A stretch of 64,000 nucleotides of DNA, from the NCBI RefSeq assembly GCF_003173575.1, contig NZ_QGNY01000007.1, positions 62,001 through 126,000 on the forward strand, read 5' to 3'. Shown one piece after another: positions 36,061-45,899 of the stretch (within the stretch, counting starts at the first letter, position 1; each line of letters begins with the position of its first letter). Source of the stretch: Pedobacter paludis. Its GTDB lineage: Bacteria; Bacteroidota; Bacteroidia; Sphingobacteriales; Sphingobacteriaceae. The translations under genes and the position numbers were made by a program. The notes beneath the pieces were generated by a model. It did no database searches. It saw nothing but the letters and a program-made list of their open reading frames with translations, and had not been told where the DNA came from.

Positions 36061-36579
36061 ATGAAAAACATTAAATTAATTGTACCCGCCCTACTTCTAT
36101 TATTTTCAGCATGCAGCCAAGCGACGAGAACTACGGGAAACGATCTTAGCAATAATTCTAAAACAGACTCAACAGCAACAAGTGACTCTTTAGAAACAAA
36201 AATTGCCATAAATGGCAAAGTAATTCAGGGCGAGCCATTGGTAATGAGATTTGTGGTTTATAACAATACCGATTCCACTAAAAGTTTTTGTATTTGGCAT
36301 ACGCCTTTTGAGCCTTTGATGAGCAAATATTTAGACATTACGGATGAAAAGGGCGAAGAAGTTGCTTATAAAGGCCCGATGGCCAAAAGAGTAATGCCAC
36401 CTCCGGCTGATAGCTATACCAAAATAAAATCTGGAGACAGTTTAGTTGGTAATGCAGATCTGCTTAAGGCATACGATTTAAAAAAAGGTTCAAGCTATAA
36501 AGTTGTTTACAACGGAGGCAATATGAGTGGTTTGGTATCGAAAGATACGGTGACCTTTGTTTATGAAGACATTCATTAA
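36061..36579 (+). CDS. hypothetical lipoprotein
   Basis: 172 residues with a lipobox (LLFSACSQA). A linker rich in Asn, Ser and Thr leads to a compact beta-sandwich-like domain (KVIQGEPLVMRFVVYNNTDS; SYKVVYNGGN). The pattern of 'N/G-x-V-x-x-GEPL-x-x-x-F-x-V-x-N' is reminiscent of Ig-like or intracellular-proteinase-inhibitor-like folds, but I do not assign a family. A terminator hairpin shared with the convergent peptidase gene follows. Confidence 0.65.
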   Translation: MKNIKLIVPALLLLFSACSQATRTTGNDLSNNSKTDSTATSDSLETKIAINGKVIQGEPLVMRFVVYNNTDSTKSFCIWHTPFEPLMSKYLDITDEKGEEVAYKGPMAKRVMPPPADSYTKIKSGDSLVGNADLLKAYDLKKGSSYKVVYNGGNMSGLVSKDTVTFVYEDIH

Positions 36580-36590
36580 CTGCTTAAGCT

Positions 36591-36628
36591 TTGACAACTC
36601 TTTTCTAAAATAGGAATAGAGTTGTCAA
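36591..36628. terminator. bidirectional terminator
   Basis: TTGACAACTC and GAGTTGTCAA are perfect 10-base arms around an 18-base loop between two convergent genes. Confidence 0.7.
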
Positions 36629-36641
36629 AACAATTAAGAAT

Positions 36642-38663
36642 TTATAATAACCCCCTTTTTCTAAGCATTGGCTTGATATCTGGGTCATGACCTCTAAAAT
36701 TGAAAAACATTTTACCCAAATCTTCCGTATTTCCCTTAGATAAAATCAGATCACGGAAACGCTGTCCGTTCGCTCTTGATAAACCGCCATTTTCCTGAAA
36801 CCAAGAAAAGGCATCATTTTCAAGCATCGACGTCCAACTGTATGCGTAATAACCAGCAGCATAGCCATTGCTCCAAATGTGCAGGAAATAGCTGGATCTG
36901 TAACGTGGCGGAACATAAGATAAATTAAGATTTGTTTTCTTTAAAGCCTCTGCTTCGAATTTATCTACATCCTGTAAAGGCGCTTCAGCAGCAATGGTGT
37001 GCCATTGCATATCTAAATCGGCAGCAGCCAAAGCTTCAGTAAAAATATGGCCCTGATTAAACGAACTTGCCTTTTTAATTTTATCTAACAAAGCTTGTGG
37101 CATAGGTGCACCGGTTTGATAATGAACCGCATAATTTTTAAGCACTTTTGGATCGGATGCCCAATGCTCGTTAAACTGCGATGGAAATTCCACATAATCG
37201 CGAGCCACATTTGTACCCGAAAGACTTGAATATTGCTGGTTTGCAAAGAGCCCATGTAATCCATGCCCAAATTCATGAAACATCGTAGTCACATCATCAA
37301 AACTGATTAGAGCCGGCTTGCCAGCTTCAGGCTTGGTAAAATTGCAAACATTATAAATTACGGGCTTGTTACCGAACAGTTTAGATTGAGGGACCAGATT
37401 ATCCATCCAAGCACCGCCATCCTTATTATCTCTTTTGTAATAATCGCAATAAAATAAACCCAATTGACTTCCGTCCTTTATCCAAAACATCAAAAACACG
37501 AACATCTTCCTGATAAATTGGCAAATCTTTACGCTCTTTAAAACTGATTCCATAAAGTTGATTTGCTGCATAAAAAACACCGTTTTCCAAAACTTTATTC
37601 AACTCGAAATACGGTTTAACTTCATTTTCATTCAAATCATATTTCGCTTTACGAACTTTTTCTGCATAAAAATCCCAATCCCAGGGCTCAACCTTAAACC
37701 CGCCTTTTTGTTGATCGATTACATACTGAATATCGGCAGCTTCGCCTTTCGCTTTTGCTGTTGCAGCTGGGATAACCTTGCTAAAGAATTCTTCTACAGC
37801 TTCTGGCGTTTTTGCCATCTGATTTTTAAGTTTCCACGAAGCATAATTTTTAAAACCTAGTAATTTTGCTTGAGCAGCACGAATCTGCGCTATCCTTGCA
37901 ATATTTTTTCTAGTATCATTTGCATCGCCCTTTTCTGCACGGTTCCAGGAATCGCTGAATAATTTTTCACGTTTCGATCTATCCGTCATCAATTGCAATT
38001 CAGGCTGTTGTGTGGTATTTTTTAATCCTTTGCCCGCAGCTAGCAGCTGTGCCTTAAATTTTGCACTTAAAGAAGACTCTTCTTTATTCAGTTCTTTAAG
38101 TTTGTCTTTATCTGCTTCAGATAATTTAGCTCCCGCCAATTCAAATTTTTGATAATAATAATCCAATAAACTAAGCGATTCTGCATCCAGCTTAAGTTTG
38201 TCTTTTTGCTGAAAAACGGTTTCTACGCGTTTGAACAACTTTGTATTTAAATAGATTGCATCCGTATTTGCCGTTAATTTAGGCGCTTCTTCTTCCTTCA
38301 CTTTTTGCAGATCAGGATTGTTATTTGCACCGGTAAGCAAAGTAAAAACCATATTTACCCGAGCCAATAATTGTCCACTTTTCTCGATCCCCAAAATTGT
38401 ATTTCAAATGTTGGAGCCTCTGTTTGATCTGCAACTTTATTAATTTCAACCATTTGCTGTTTCATACCCTCTTCTAAGGCTGGCTTGAAATCGCCATTTT
38501 TTATTTTATCGAATGCCGGAGCCTGAAATGGAAGTTCGCTTGCTTTAAAGAATGGATTGGAGGAAGAAAAAGCAGCACCGCTTTCATCAGCAGTTTTATT
38601 GTTGTTGCAAGAACCCATAATAGCCAAGAAGGCAAGCATGGGCAGATAAGTTATTTTTTTCAT
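36642..38663 (-). pseudogene. M3 family metallopeptidase (Dcp-like), two frameshifts
   Basis: Three overlapping frames together encode one peptidyl-dipeptidase/oligopeptidase of about 673 residues. It has a lipoprotein signal (LAIMGSCNNNK), an N-terminal helical domain, and the zinc motif HEFGHGLHGLF near residue 470. Near 38403 the frame is lost by one missing base (TTTGAAATAC where TTTGAAAATAC would read F-E-N-T). Near 37475 one extra G (AAAGGACGG instead of AAAGACGG) restores it. Both are in short homopolymers and cancel in net length, so a consensus error in the assembly is as likely as true inactivation. The ORF pieces are 38355-38663, 37426-38394 and 36642-37580. Confidence 0.85.
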
Positions 38664-38889
38664 GAAATTATAAAGTTAAGCTTGTGTTAAAAGTAAGAAA
38701 TTAAACCGCAGGATTTTTTGTGGCAACCAATTTAGAATTTTATGCGTATTAGCTGTGTAATTTGTTTTAGGGTGATTAGTTGGTTGCTATCTTTCTATTT
38801 AAAAAGAAGAAAACTTTAAATTAATTTAACATATTTAAAACATTTACAACTTTAATCCGTTTCTTTAATGTAACCAAGTATATTCCATC

Positions 38890-39051
38890 ATGAATGTAAA
38901 CTATTATAAATCGCAACCAGCTCTTATAAAATTTGGTCAAGGCCATAAAGATTCTGATGAAAATTCTGTAACGATTCAGAAACTTGTTGATAACGATAAA
39001 TATTACGTCGTGTTGGTAAACGGAAGAAGCATTTCGATAATCAAGAAATAA
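38890..39051 (+). CDS. 53-residue hypothetical protein
   Basis: A short ORF (MNVNYYKSQPALIKFGQGHK; ends GRSISIIKK) with a plausible beta-rich composition and normal codon use, followed 21 bases later by a strong terminator. No family is recognised. The dedicated terminator and the isolated position support a real gene; there is no other direct evidence. Confidence 0.5.
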   Translation: MNVNYYKSQPALIKFGQGHKDSDENSVTIQKLVDNDKYYVVLVNGRSISIIKK

Positions 39052-39072
39052 AATTTAAATAACATATTTTGT

Positions 39073-39104
39073 AAAAGCCACTCAAAAAAATTGAGTGGCT
39101 TTTT
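39073..39104 (+). terminator. terminator after 53-residue ORF
   Basis: AAAAGCCACTCAA and TTGAGTGGCTTTT form a perfect 13-bp stem around an AAAAA-type loop. Confidence 0.88.
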
Positions 39105-39240
39105 ATGTTTTATAGTAATGCCTTATTTGGTGCAATATTTTATGAAGACAATATCCACCCTTAATTTGTCGTGATTACCCTTTTTGGGATGTTAAAAGTT
39201 CCGTTACCTTTATATCAACAATTTAAACAATCAAAGAATA

Positions 39241-39660
39241 ATGGAAAATAGAACAGCAATCACAGTAAAGGCAACGGTTAATGCACCAGTAGAAAAAGTA
39301 TGGGAATTTTGGAATAACCCAGAACATATTAAAGGTTGGGCTTTCGCATCTCCAGAATGGCATGCACCAAAAGCTGAAAATGATTTACGCAAAGACGGTA
39401 AATTTTCTACAACTATGGCCGCTAAGGATGGCAGCATGAGTTTCGATTTCGGCGGAACTTATACTACAGTTGAGGAAAATAAATTAATCGAATATGTATT
39501 GGAAGATGGCAGAAAGGTTAAGATCGTTTTCGAAGCCGATGGAGACCAGACTCATATTACCGAAACCTTCGACCCTGAAAACATGAACCCTATCGAAATG
39601 CAACAGGGTGGTTGGCAAGCCATTTTGGATAATTATAAAACATATACAGAAGAGAATTAA
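39241..39660 (+). CDS. SRPBCC/AHSA1 family protein
   Basis: 139 residues with the START/Bet-v1-like AHSA1 fold. It starts with VKATVNAPVEKVWEFWNNPE (near 8-27), continues with a DFGGTYTTVEENKLIEY beta region, and ends with QGGWQAILDNYKTY, the typical C-terminal helix. These small proteins bind hydrophobic ligands; no specific role can be given. It is monocistronic. Confidence 0.9.
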   Translation: MENRTAITVKATVNAPVEKVWEFWNNPEHIKGWAFASPEWHAPKAENDLRKDGKFSTTMAAKDGSMSFDFGGTYTTVEENKLIEYVLEDGRKVKIVFEADGDQTHITETFDPENMNPIEMQQGGWQAILDNYKTYTEEN

Positions 39661-40047
39661 ATACTAATATTTGTTATTACAGAGGGGGGCTTGCTACAAT
39701 TTGAATTTTATGTTGGAGGCTATAAACACTCCCCTTTGATTCCTCCGCCAGCGGGGATACAATCCCACGCCTATAAAATCGCATATTTTTGTATACGTTG
39801 CTATCTGCACTTTGTCTCCCCCTCTCTAGGGGGATTGGAGGCTCGATTTTCCTGATAATCTCCTCCATCTGTAATTTATTGGATGAAGTTTGAGTTAGGC
39901 AATTTCATATCCATTAGGTAAGAAACAATCTTTCCACCACTTCATTTACGAATTAAAACTTCCCTTACGTAACAATTCCAATATTATTTGATTCTCATAA
40001 TTTTTGATTTGAAAAGAATACTTTGATATTGCAACCATAATATAAAT
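39661..40047. other. intergenic region with dispersed-repeat-like sequence
   Basis: Contains CTCCCCTTTGATTCCTCCGC and CCCCCTCTCTAGGGGGATTG, a hairpin-prone composition like the other intergenic repeats of this window but not an obvious copy of them. The 63-codon antisense ORF here is judged spurious. Confidence 0.45.
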
Positions 40048-41460
40048 TTGCGGTGTAATTTATACACTATGCCCCGCACACCCAGATCTTATCTTTTAAT
40101 TTTTTTTCTTTTTACGCTCCCTTTTTCTTCTAATGCCCAAATCCTGACACTTAAACAGGCTGTGAGTACGGCTTTGACTAATTATGGAACCATAAAGGCT
40201 AAGAATAATTATGCAAATGCATCCAAATCTATAATTCAGCAAACCAAAAGAGAATATCTTCCGAATTTTAACCTTAGTGCCCAGCAAGATTACGGAACCA
40301 TTAATGGCCAAAACGGGCCACAGTATGGTTTAGGTGGATTGGGTACTGCCTCTTCTGGACCAGCTTTAGACAAACAAAATTGGAACGCTGCTTTTGGTGC
40401 GCTTTATTTGGCAAACATAAACTGGGATTTTTTCACTTTTGGAAGAATTAAACAGCGCATAAAAATTGCAGATGCAACTTACAAGAGAGATCAAAACGAT
40501 TTTGAACAAGAAAAATTTCAGCAAGAGATTAAAGTTTCAGCTGCTTATTTAAATTTATTAGCGGCTCAGCGCTTGACGAAATCTCAGCAAAAAAATCTCA
40601 ATAGAGCCATTACCTTTAAAAATACAGCTGTTGTTAGAGCGAAGAATGGTTTAATTGCGGGTGTAGATTCATCATTTGCAAAGGCAGAAGTTTCTAGTGC
40701 TAAAATTGCATTAACAAAAGCAAAAGATCTGGAACAAGAGCAAGCCAACAGATTAGGGGTATTGATGGGATTAACCGCAACTAACTACGATTTGGATACA
40801 GCTTCCATTAGTAGAATTCCCACTGATTTTATAAGCGATACCCTGATAAAATCGACCCATCCCATTTTAAAGTTTTATCAGAATAGAATTGATGTAAGCG
40901 ATCAGCAAACCAGCTATTTAAAACGGCTTTACTACCCAACATTTTCTTTATTTGGGGTTATGCAAGGACGCGGTTCTGGCTTCGGTACAGGTTATGCACT
41001 AAACCAGATGGCCTATACAACGAGTTATGCAGATGGAATAAATCCGACAAGAGGAAACTATTTGATTGGAATAGGAATGACCTGGAATCTGACCACAATC
41101 TTACGAAATCACCCACAGGTTAGAGCTCAGCAATTTATTAGCGAGGCACTAAAAGATGAGTATGATTTGGTAGATCAGCAACTGAAATCGCAATTGGTTT
41201 TAGCAGATGCAAAACTTAAAAACGCACTCGATAATTACAATGAGGCACCTATTCAGGTAAAGGCAGCATCTGATGCCTATCTGCAGAAAAGTATATTATA
41301 TAAAAACGGTTTAACAACTCTTGTCGATCTGACTCAGGCACTTTTCACATTAAATAGAGCTGAAACAGACAGAGACATTGCATACACCAATGTGTGGCAG
41401 GCATTGCTTTTAAAGTCGGCAGCACTTGGCAATTACGACATATTTATTAACGAATTTTAA
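40048..41460 (+). CDS. TolC family outer-membrane efflux protein
   Basis: 470 residues with a signal peptide (ending SSNAQ; no lipobox, unlike the channel protein at 15114). It has the TolC two-repeat coiled-coil/beta architecture (LKQAVSTALTNYGTIKAKNN at the start; SAAYLNLLAAQRLTKSQQKN in the first coil). A Met a few codons in (MPRTPRSYLL) may be the true start. It leads a three-gene operon with an RND pump and adaptor, in the order channel-pump-adaptor, the reverse of the first efflux operon. Confidence 0.9.
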   Translation: MRCNLYTMPRTPRSYLLIFFLFTLPFSSNAQILTLKQAVSTALTNYGTIKAKNNYANASKSIIQQTKREYLPNFNLSAQQDYGTINGQNGPQYGLGGLGTASSGPALDKQNWNAAFGALYLANINWDFFTFGRIKQRIKIADATYKRDQNDFEQEKFQQEIKVSAAYLNLLAAQRLTKSQQKNLNRAITFKNTAVVRAKNGLIAGVDSSFAKAEVSSAKIALTKAKDLEQEQANRLGVLMGLTATNYDLDTASISRIPTDFISDTLIKSTHPILKFYQNRIDVSDQQTSYLKRLYYPTFSLFGVMQGRGSGFGTGYALNQMAYTTSYADGINPTRGNYLIGIGMTWNLTTILRNHPQVRAQQFISEALKDEYDLVDQQLKSQLVLADAKLKNALDNYNEAPIQVKAASDAYLQKSILYKNGLTTLVDLTQALFTLNRAETDRDIAYTNVWQALLLKSAALGNYDIFINEF

Positions 41461-41473
41461 TCTTGCCTTATAA

Positions 41474-44400
41474 ATGAATTTAATACGTTTCGCACTCCGA
41501 AAACCCATTTCTATCTTAGTTTTAGTTGCAGGATTATTTTTCTTCGGTATTGGTGCCATCAATCAGATCAAGGTTGATATCCTACCTCAAATGAATCTTC
41601 CGGTAATTTATATTGCACATCCATTTGGTGGTTATACGCCTAACCAAATGGAGGCTTATTTTGGTAAACAATACGTTAATATTTTATTGTTTGCCAACGG
41701 AATCAAAAGCATCGAAACCAAAAATACTCAAGGTTTAATGCTGATGAAATTAACCTATTACGAAGGCACTAACATGGCTCAGGCGGCAGCGGAACTGAGT
41801 GCCCTCTCCAATAGGGCGCAGGCAATTTTTCCGCCAGGTTCTCAGCCTCCGTTTGTAATTCGGTTTGATGCATCCTCTCTTCCTGTTGGACAATTGGTAC
41901 TGAGCAGCTCCATCAGAAATAATAATGAGCTTCAAGATTTGGCCAATACCTATGTACGCCCCGGTTTCTCTTCAATTCCAGGTTTATTATCCCCAGCTCC
42001 TTTTGGCGGGAGTCCGAGAACTATAGAAATTAATGTAAATCCATCTTTACTTCGTTCTCACAATTTAACGGTCGATCAGGTTGTAGAAGCCATCAGGTTA
42101 AATAATCAAACGGCTCCATCCGGAAACATCAGAATTGGTGATAAGAATTATATTACACCTACCAATTACACCATTAAAAAAGTTAAGGATTTTGAGAACA
42201 TTCCATTATTTAAGGGCGGCGTACAAAACTTACAGCTTCGGGATGTAGCAACAATTAAAGACGGCGCAGATTTGGTTGCCGGCTATGCATTAATTAATGG
42301 TAAACGATCTGTATATCTAAGTATCGCAAAATCTGGAGATGCTTCTACATGGGATGTGGTTAAAAACTTAAAGAAAAATCTGCCTACTATTCAAAATTCT
42401 TTACCAGAGGATGTAAAGCTTTCTTACGAATTTGATCAATCCGTTTATGTAATTAATGCAGTTAAAAGCTTGGTTAGCGAAGGCGCAATAGGCGCTATTT
42501 TAACAGGCTTAATGGTTTTACTTTTTTTAGGTGATAAAAGAGCTGCATTGATCGTTATTTTAACCATTCCTACATCAATTATAGCAGGTGTGCTTTTTTT
42601 AAAGCTATTTGGGCAAACCATCAACATCATGACTTTAAGTGGCCTGGCACTGGCCATTGGTATTTTGGTTGATGAATCTACCGTTACCATAGAAAATATT
42701 CACCAGCATTTTGACATGGGTAAACCAAAGGCGCTCGCCATTTGGGATGCTTGTAAAGAAATTGCCTTCCCTAAGCTTTTAATTCTATTTTGTATTCTGG
42801 CAGTGTTTGCTCCTGCATTTACGATGAGTGGAATTCCAGGGGCATTATTTTTGCCACTGGCATTGGCTATTGGTTTTTCTATGGTGATATCGTTTTTACT
42901 GTCACAAACTTTTGTGCCGATTATGGCAAACTGGTTAATGGTTGCACACCCAAAAACAGGAAATGAAAATCATCCAGGAGTTTCTCAGGATGAAGCCGAT
43001 TTCCATGCAACCGGAATTACACTCGAATCTGAGAAAGACACGCTGAATCAGAAAAAAGTATTAGTAGAAAGAGAAGATTTTAGTGGAAACGGAAAAATTG
43101 GTTTCTTCGATAAATTTAGGAACCGCTTTATGCGTTTTCTTGATCGAATTCTGCCTTATCGAAAATCGGTTGTTCTGGTTTATCTAATTGCGATAATTGG
43201 TTTGGCTACATTGTTATTGTTTAATATCGGCCGCGATGTTTTGCCACGAGTTAATTCAAGCCAGTTTCAACTGCGCTTGCGGGCACCTGATGGAACGCGT
43301 TTGGAGCGAACAGAAGAAAAAGCGAATACAGTTTTAGCCGAACTGAAAAAAATGGTTGGTTCGGAGCATGTTGGTATTTCATCGGTTTACATTGGCCAGC
43401 ATCCGGCGCAATATTCAGTAAATCCGATTTACCAATTTATGGCTGGTCCTCATGAAGCCGTTTTTCAGGTAAGTTTGAAAGATTATGAAGAAGATATGGA
43501 TGATTTCAAAGATAAATTCAGGGCGAAAATTAAAACCGTTTTGCCTGATGTTAAACTTTCCTTTGAACCCATAGAACTTACCGACAAAGTTTTAAGTCAA
43601 GGCTCCCCTACCCCTGTTGAGGTTCGCATTGCTGGAAAAAACAAAAAACTGAACGAAAAGTACGCGAATAAAATTCTCTCAGAACTGAAGGAAATTCCGT
43701 ACATGAGAGATGTTCAAATTGCACAGCCAATTAAATATCCTTCCCTAAATATTGATATTGATCGAACACGGGCTGCACAAATTGGAGTGGATATGGCAGA
43801 TATTTCTAGATCACTTATTGCTTCAACTTCATCATCCCGTTATACGGATAAAAATATTTGGCTGGATGAAAAAAGTGCGCTACCCTATAATGTACAAGTT
43901 CAGGTTCCGCTTAACCAAATGACCACAAAAGATGATATTGGCGAAATACCATTATTAAAAAACGCGGCAAGGCCAGTTTTAAGTGATGTTGCTAAAGTTT
44001 CAGCAGATACAACCTATGGTGAAAATGACAATATTGGAGCAATGCCTTTCCTTTCTGTAACAGCGAATCTCTACCATAAAGATCTAGGATCAGCATCAAA
44101 AGATGTTGCTAAAGCGATAAAAGAGGTTGGCGAATTACCCCGTGGGTTAAATATATCGGCAATCGGACTAAGCAAGGTGTTAACGGAAACTTTGGATAGT
44201 TTGCAATCTGGATTATTGGTTGCTATTGTGGTAATCTTTTTAATGCTGGCGGCCAATTTCCAATCTTTTAAAGTTCCATTGGTTATTTTAGCAACCGTAC
44301 CCGCTGTAATATTAGGTTCGCTTTTGCTGTTAACAATTACCGGTTCAACATTAAATCTTCAATCTTACATGGGTATCATTATGTCGGTCGGGGTATCTAT

Positions 44401-44758
44401 AGCCAATGCCGTATTACTGATTACCAATGCAGAGCAGTTAAGAAAACACAACGGCAATGCATTGCAATCGGCAAGAGAGGCTGCCGCTTTACGCTTACGC
44501 CCCATTATAATGACGAGTATTGCGATGATTGCAGGTATGCTTCCAATGGCAATTGGTCATGGAGAAGGCGGCGGGGCAGTTTCGCCATTGGGTAGAGCCG
44601 TTATTGGTGGTTTGCTGGCATCAACGTTTGCCGTATTAATTATTTTGCCTCTGGTATTTGCTTGGGTTCAAGGTAAGGAAACTACAAATTCTATGTCGTT
44701 AGATCCAGAAGACAAAGAAAGCATTCATTACATTAAAGGTTTAGCAGAAAACGAATAA
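41474..44758 (+). CDS. RND efflux permease, non-canonical proton relay
   Basis: 1094 residues with RND topology and two long periplasmic loops. It diverges from AcrB. TM4 reads AIGILVDESTVTIENIHQ near residue 400 (Asp-Glu instead of Asp-Asp) and TM10 reads VGVSIANAVLLITNAEQ near 975 (no Lys where AcrB-type pumps have one). This places it outside the classical HAE1 group and closer to other RND subfamilies, with an uncertain substrate. A ~60-residue polar insertion sits near 500-560, before TM7. It lies 13 bases after the TolC gene and 13 bases before the adaptor. Confidence 0.9.
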   Translation: MNLIRFALRKPISILVLVAGLFFFGIGAINQIKVDILPQMNLPVIYIAHPFGGYTPNQMEAYFGKQYVNILLFANGIKSIETKNTQGLMLMKLTYYEGTNMAQAAAELSALSNRAQAIFPPGSQPPFVIRFDASSLPVGQLVLSSSIRNNNELQDLANTYVRPGFSSIPGLLSPAPFGGSPRTIEINVNPSLLRSHNLTVDQVVEAIRLNNQTAPSGNIRIGDKNYITPTNYTIKKVKDFENIPLFKGGVQNLQLRDVATIKDGADLVAGYALINGKRSVYLSIAKSGDASTWDVVKNLKKNLPTIQNSLPEDVKLSYEFDQSVYVINAVKSLVSEGAIGAILTGLMVLLFLGDKRAALIVILTIPTSIIAGVLFLKLFGQTINIMTLSGLALAIGILVDESTVTIENIHQHFDMGKPKALAIWDACKEIAFPKLLILFCILAVFAPAFTMSGIPGALFLPLALAIGFSMVISFLLSQTFVPIMANWLMVAHPKTGNENHPGVSQDEADFHATGITLESEKDTLNQKKVLVEREDFSGNGKIGFFDKFRNRFMRFLDRILPYRKSVVLVYLIAIIGLATLLLFNIGRDVLPRVNSSQFQLRLRAPDGTRLERTEEKANTVLAELKKMVGSEHVGISSVYIGQHPAQYSVNPIYQFMAGPHEAVFQVSLKDYEEDMDDFKDKFRAKIKTVLPDVKLSFEPIELTDKVLSQGSPTPVEVRIAGKNKKLNEKYANKILSELKEIPYMRDVQIAQPIKYPSLNIDIDRTRAAQIGVDMADISRSLIASTSSSRYTDKNIWLDEKSALPYNVQVQVPLNQMTTKDDIGEIPLLKNAARPVLSDVAKVSADTTYGENDNIGAMPFLSVTANLYHKDLGSASKDVAKAIKEVGELPRGLNISAIGLSKVLTETLDSLQSGLLVAIVVIFLMLAANFQSFKVPLVILATVPAVILGSLLLLTITGSTLNLQSYMGIIMSVGVSIANAVLLITNAEQLRKHNGNALQSAREAAALRLRPIIMTSIAMIAGMLPMAIGHGEGGGAVSPLGRAVIGGLLASTFAVLIILPLVFAWVQGKETTNSMSLDPEDKESIHYIKGLAENE

Positions 44759-44771
44759 ATTATCATTATAA

Positions 44772-45872
44772 ATGAAAACAAAGATATTTACAAAAGCATT
44801 ATTTTGCGCAGGTTTGGTTCTGTTAACAGCAATCTACAGCTGTGGCAATTCCGAAACAAAGACCGAAGCCAAAAAAGAAAAGGAAGTAACCATTGCAACT
44901 TTCGATTTAAAGAAAGATAAGTTATCAACAGCGTTAAGCTTACCCGGAGAATTGATTGCGTTACAGCAGGTAGATTTATACGCGAAGGTGAGCAGTTTTG
45001 TAAAAACCTTAAAAGTTGATATTGGCTCGGAAGTTACCAAAGGCCAACTATTAATGACTTTAGAGGCACCAGAAATGACTTCGCAAGTTGCCGCTGCTCA
45101 ATCTAAACTCAAATCTCAGGAAGCGATTTATACCGCCAGCAAGGCAAATTACAATCGCTTGTACGAGACCAGCAAAACCCCGGGAACAATTTCTACAAAT
45201 GATTTAGACCAGGCTATGGCCAGAAGAAATTCTGATTTAGCGCAACTTGAGGCGGCTAAGGCATCATATAAAGAAGTAGGTTCTGTACAGGATTATTTAA
45301 CAATTAGAGCGCCATTCAGTGGAATTATTTCTGCAAGAAATGTAAACTTAGGTGCTTATGTGGGGCCATCGGGTAAAGGTTCAGATTTACCTTTATTTAC
45401 TCTACAAGATCAAAAGAACTTACGTTTAGCAGTTTCAATTCCTGAGGTTTATACAGGTTATTTAAAAGACGGAGATGAGGTAAGTTTCACGGTAAAATCG
45501 CTTCCAAGTCAAACCTTTAAAGCCAGAGTAAAGAGAATGTCTGGCGCTTTAGATAGCCGTTTACGTTCTGAACGTGTAGAAATGGATGTTCCAAATGCGA
45601 GCAAAATACTTTTACCGGGTATGGTTGCGGAAGTAAACATTCCCCTACCGGCAAATGCAAGCACGTTCATAATTCCAAAAAAATCACTTTTAGATACCAG
45701 CGAAGGTTATTTTATTTTGAAAGTAGTTGATGGTAAAGCTGTAAAAGTATCCATTAAAAAAGGAAGAGAAACTGATGATCAAGTGGAAGTGTTCGGAGAT
45801 TTAAAGGAAGGTGACAAATTAGTTGCAGAACCAACAGAGGAAATGCACGAAGGAATGCCGATTAAATCTTAA
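44772..45872 (+). CDS. RND efflux periplasmic adaptor (HlyD/MFP) lipoprotein
   Basis: 366 residues with a lipobox (AIYSCGNSE). It has the barrel-sandwich half-motifs VDLYAKVSSFVKTLKVDIGS and IRAPFSGIISARNVNLGAYV around a coiled-coil hairpin, and a membrane-proximal domain at the C-terminus (EVFGDLKEGDKLVAEP). It completes the tripartite system encoded by the two upstream genes. Confidence 0.92.
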   Translation: MKTKIFTKALFCAGLVLLTAIYSCGNSETKTEAKKEKEVTIATFDLKKDKLSTALSLPGELIALQQVDLYAKVSSFVKTLKVDIGSEVTKGQLLMTLEAPEMTSQVAAAQSKLKSQEAIYTASKANYNRLYETSKTPGTISTNDLDQAMARRNSDLAQLEAAKASYKEVGSVQDYLTIRAPFSGIISARNVNLGAYVGPSGKGSDLPLFTLQDQKNLRLAVSIPEVYTGYLKDGDEVSFTVKSLPSQTFKARVKRMSGALDSRLRSERVEMDVPNASKILLPGMVAEVNIPLPANASTFIIPKKSLLDTSEGYFILKVVDGKAVKVSIKKGRETDDQVEVFGDLKEGDKLVAEPTEEMHEGMPIKS

Positions 45873-45899
45873 ATTTGTTAGAAACAAGCAATTAAGATT

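Noticed and set aside
35877..36074. 65-codon plus-strand ORF before the lipoprotein gene
   Set aside because: Overlaps the start of the lipoprotein gene in another frame and has no domain or signal.
39677..39868. 63-codon minus-strand ORF
   Set aside because: Falls in repeat-like intergenic DNA containing hairpin-forming C and G runs; the peptide has no domain.
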